Positions 63,535 through 64,000 of a stretch of 64,000 nt of DNA are shown here, piece after piece. Position 1 is the stretch's first letter, and each line of letters begins with the position of its first letter. Origin of the DNA: Pseudomonas sp. B21_DOA (GTDB lineage Bacteria > Pseudomonadota > Gammaproteobacteria > Pseudomonadales > Pseudomonadaceae). The notes beneath the pieces were generated by a model that saw only the letters and a list, made by a program, of their open reading frames with translations, did not search any database and was not told the origin of the DNA. The position numbers were made by a program, and so were the translations under genes. Location: positions 3,038,001-3,102,000 of the forward strand of contig CP086683.1 of the NCBI GenBank assembly GCA_030544685.1. Direction: 5' to 3'.

Positions 63535-64000
63535 TCGAGTTGTCCACACCGGCGGCCAATACCAATGGTCGCGTGGCGCTGGTCACCGGCGCTGCACGCG
63601 GGATCGGCCTCGGAATTGCCGCTTGGCTGATAAGCGAAGGCTGGCAGGTGGTGCTGACCGATCTCGATCGGACGCGAGGTTCGAAAGTGGCGAAGGTGCT
63701 GGGCGAGAACGCCTGGTTCATCGCCATGGACGTCGCAGACGAAAATCAGGTCGCGCTGGGCGTGGCCGAGGTGCTGGGGCAGTTTGGTCGCCTTGATGCG
63801 CTGGTCTGCAATGCAGCGGTGGCCGATCCGCACAACATCACCCTGGAAAGCCTCGATCTGGCCTATTGGAACCGGGTGCTGGCGGTAAATCTCAGCGGGC
63901 CGATGTTGCTGGCCAAGCACTGTGCGCCGTATCTGCGTGCGCACAACGGTTCGATCGTCAACCTGGCCTCGACGCGTGCGCGACAGTCGGAGGCGGACTC
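63531..64000 (+). CDS. Short-chain dehydrogenase/reductase, C-terminal part outside window
   Basis: 156 residues before the window ends. The GTG start at 63531 overlaps the metZ stop (GTGA). Rossmann motif [16 protein letters not shown], cofactor Asp in LTDLDR (NAD preference likely), CNAAV motif and SIVNLAST with the catalytic Ser expected in the last strand. The catalytic Tyr-x3-Lys lies beyond base 64000. Substrate unknown. Confidence 0.9.
   Translation, partial: MIELSTPAANTNGRVALVTGAARGIGLGIAAWLISEGWQVVLTDLDRTRGSKVAKVLGENAWFIAMDVADENQVALGVAEVLGQFGRLDALVCNAAVADPHNITLESLDLAYWNRVLAVNLSGPMLLAKHCAPYLRAHNGSIVNLASTRARQSEAD

Noticed and set aside
60808..63549. 913-codon minus-strand ORF
   Set aside because: Antisense to purF and metZ, both with full motifs; composition is typical of an antisense artefact.

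Overview
The window is a stretch of a fluorescent Pseudomonas chromosome, most likely of the P. fluorescens group. This rests on GC-rich coding DNA, a pyoverdine cluster, dispersed REP palindromes (core GCGAGC-AGGCTCGCTCCC), and housekeeping gene orders that match those I know from Pseudomonas (tyrB-uvrB-gltX; leuC-leuD-leuB-asd-fimV-truA-trpF-accD-folC-cvpA-purF-metZ). No phage, IS element or CRISPR array was seen.

Layout. 1-15.8 kb is a pyoverdine maturation, export and uptake block: fpvA (partial), pvdE, pvdO, pvdN and pvdM on the minus strand; pvdP on plus; the export operon pvdR-pvdT-opmQ on minus; then an FpvI-type ECF sigma factor and pvdA on plus. Four promoters fit TAAAT-N16-CGT exactly (pvdM, pvdP, pvdR, pvdA), pvdE has a one-mismatch version, and a Fur-box-like site precedes the sigma gene. 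16.4-24.7 kb holds mgtA with a long leader, a three-gene signalling set (degenerate receiver, LuxR-type regulator, BvgS/EvgS-like hybrid kinase) and a pirin. 25-31.5 kb is mixed: MscS-type channel with a cyclic-nucleotide-like domain, exonuclease III, arylamine N-acetyltransferase, a BrnT/BrnA toxin-antitoxin pair, an NCS2 nucleobase permease, tRNA-Asn and two small unknown genes. 31.7-41.4 kb holds tyrB, uvrB, gltX, a duplicated tRNA-Ala/tRNA-Glu set, a TetR/hydrolase pair, a thioesterase, dusC and heat-shock ibpA with a sigma-32 promoter and ROSE-like leader. 41.4-64 kb holds a PAS5-GGDEF-EAL protein, a LysR regulator divergent from leuC, then the leucine, aspartate, tryptophan, fatty-acid, folate, purine and methionine biosynthesis genes interleaved with fimV and truA, ending inside an SDR gene.

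Quality caution. Fourteen recognisable genes carry small indels, 18 positions in all, mostly one base missing from a short homopolymer. The affected genes include leuC, folC and truA, and pvdP is hit three times. Consensus sequencing error is the most economical explanation, so these genes are annotated over their full inferred extent with each break point given, and not called pseudogenes.

How the genes work together. Low iron would release Fur repression of the sigma gene; PvdS/FpvI-class sigma factors would then drive the TAAAT/CGT promoters. PvdA supplies hydroxyornithine, PvdE exports the precursor to the periplasm, PvdN, PvdO, PvdP and PvdM mature it there, PvdR-PvdT-OpmQ secretes or recycles it, and FpvA imports the ferric form. 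No fpvR anti-sigma gene lies at its usual place beside the sigma gene.
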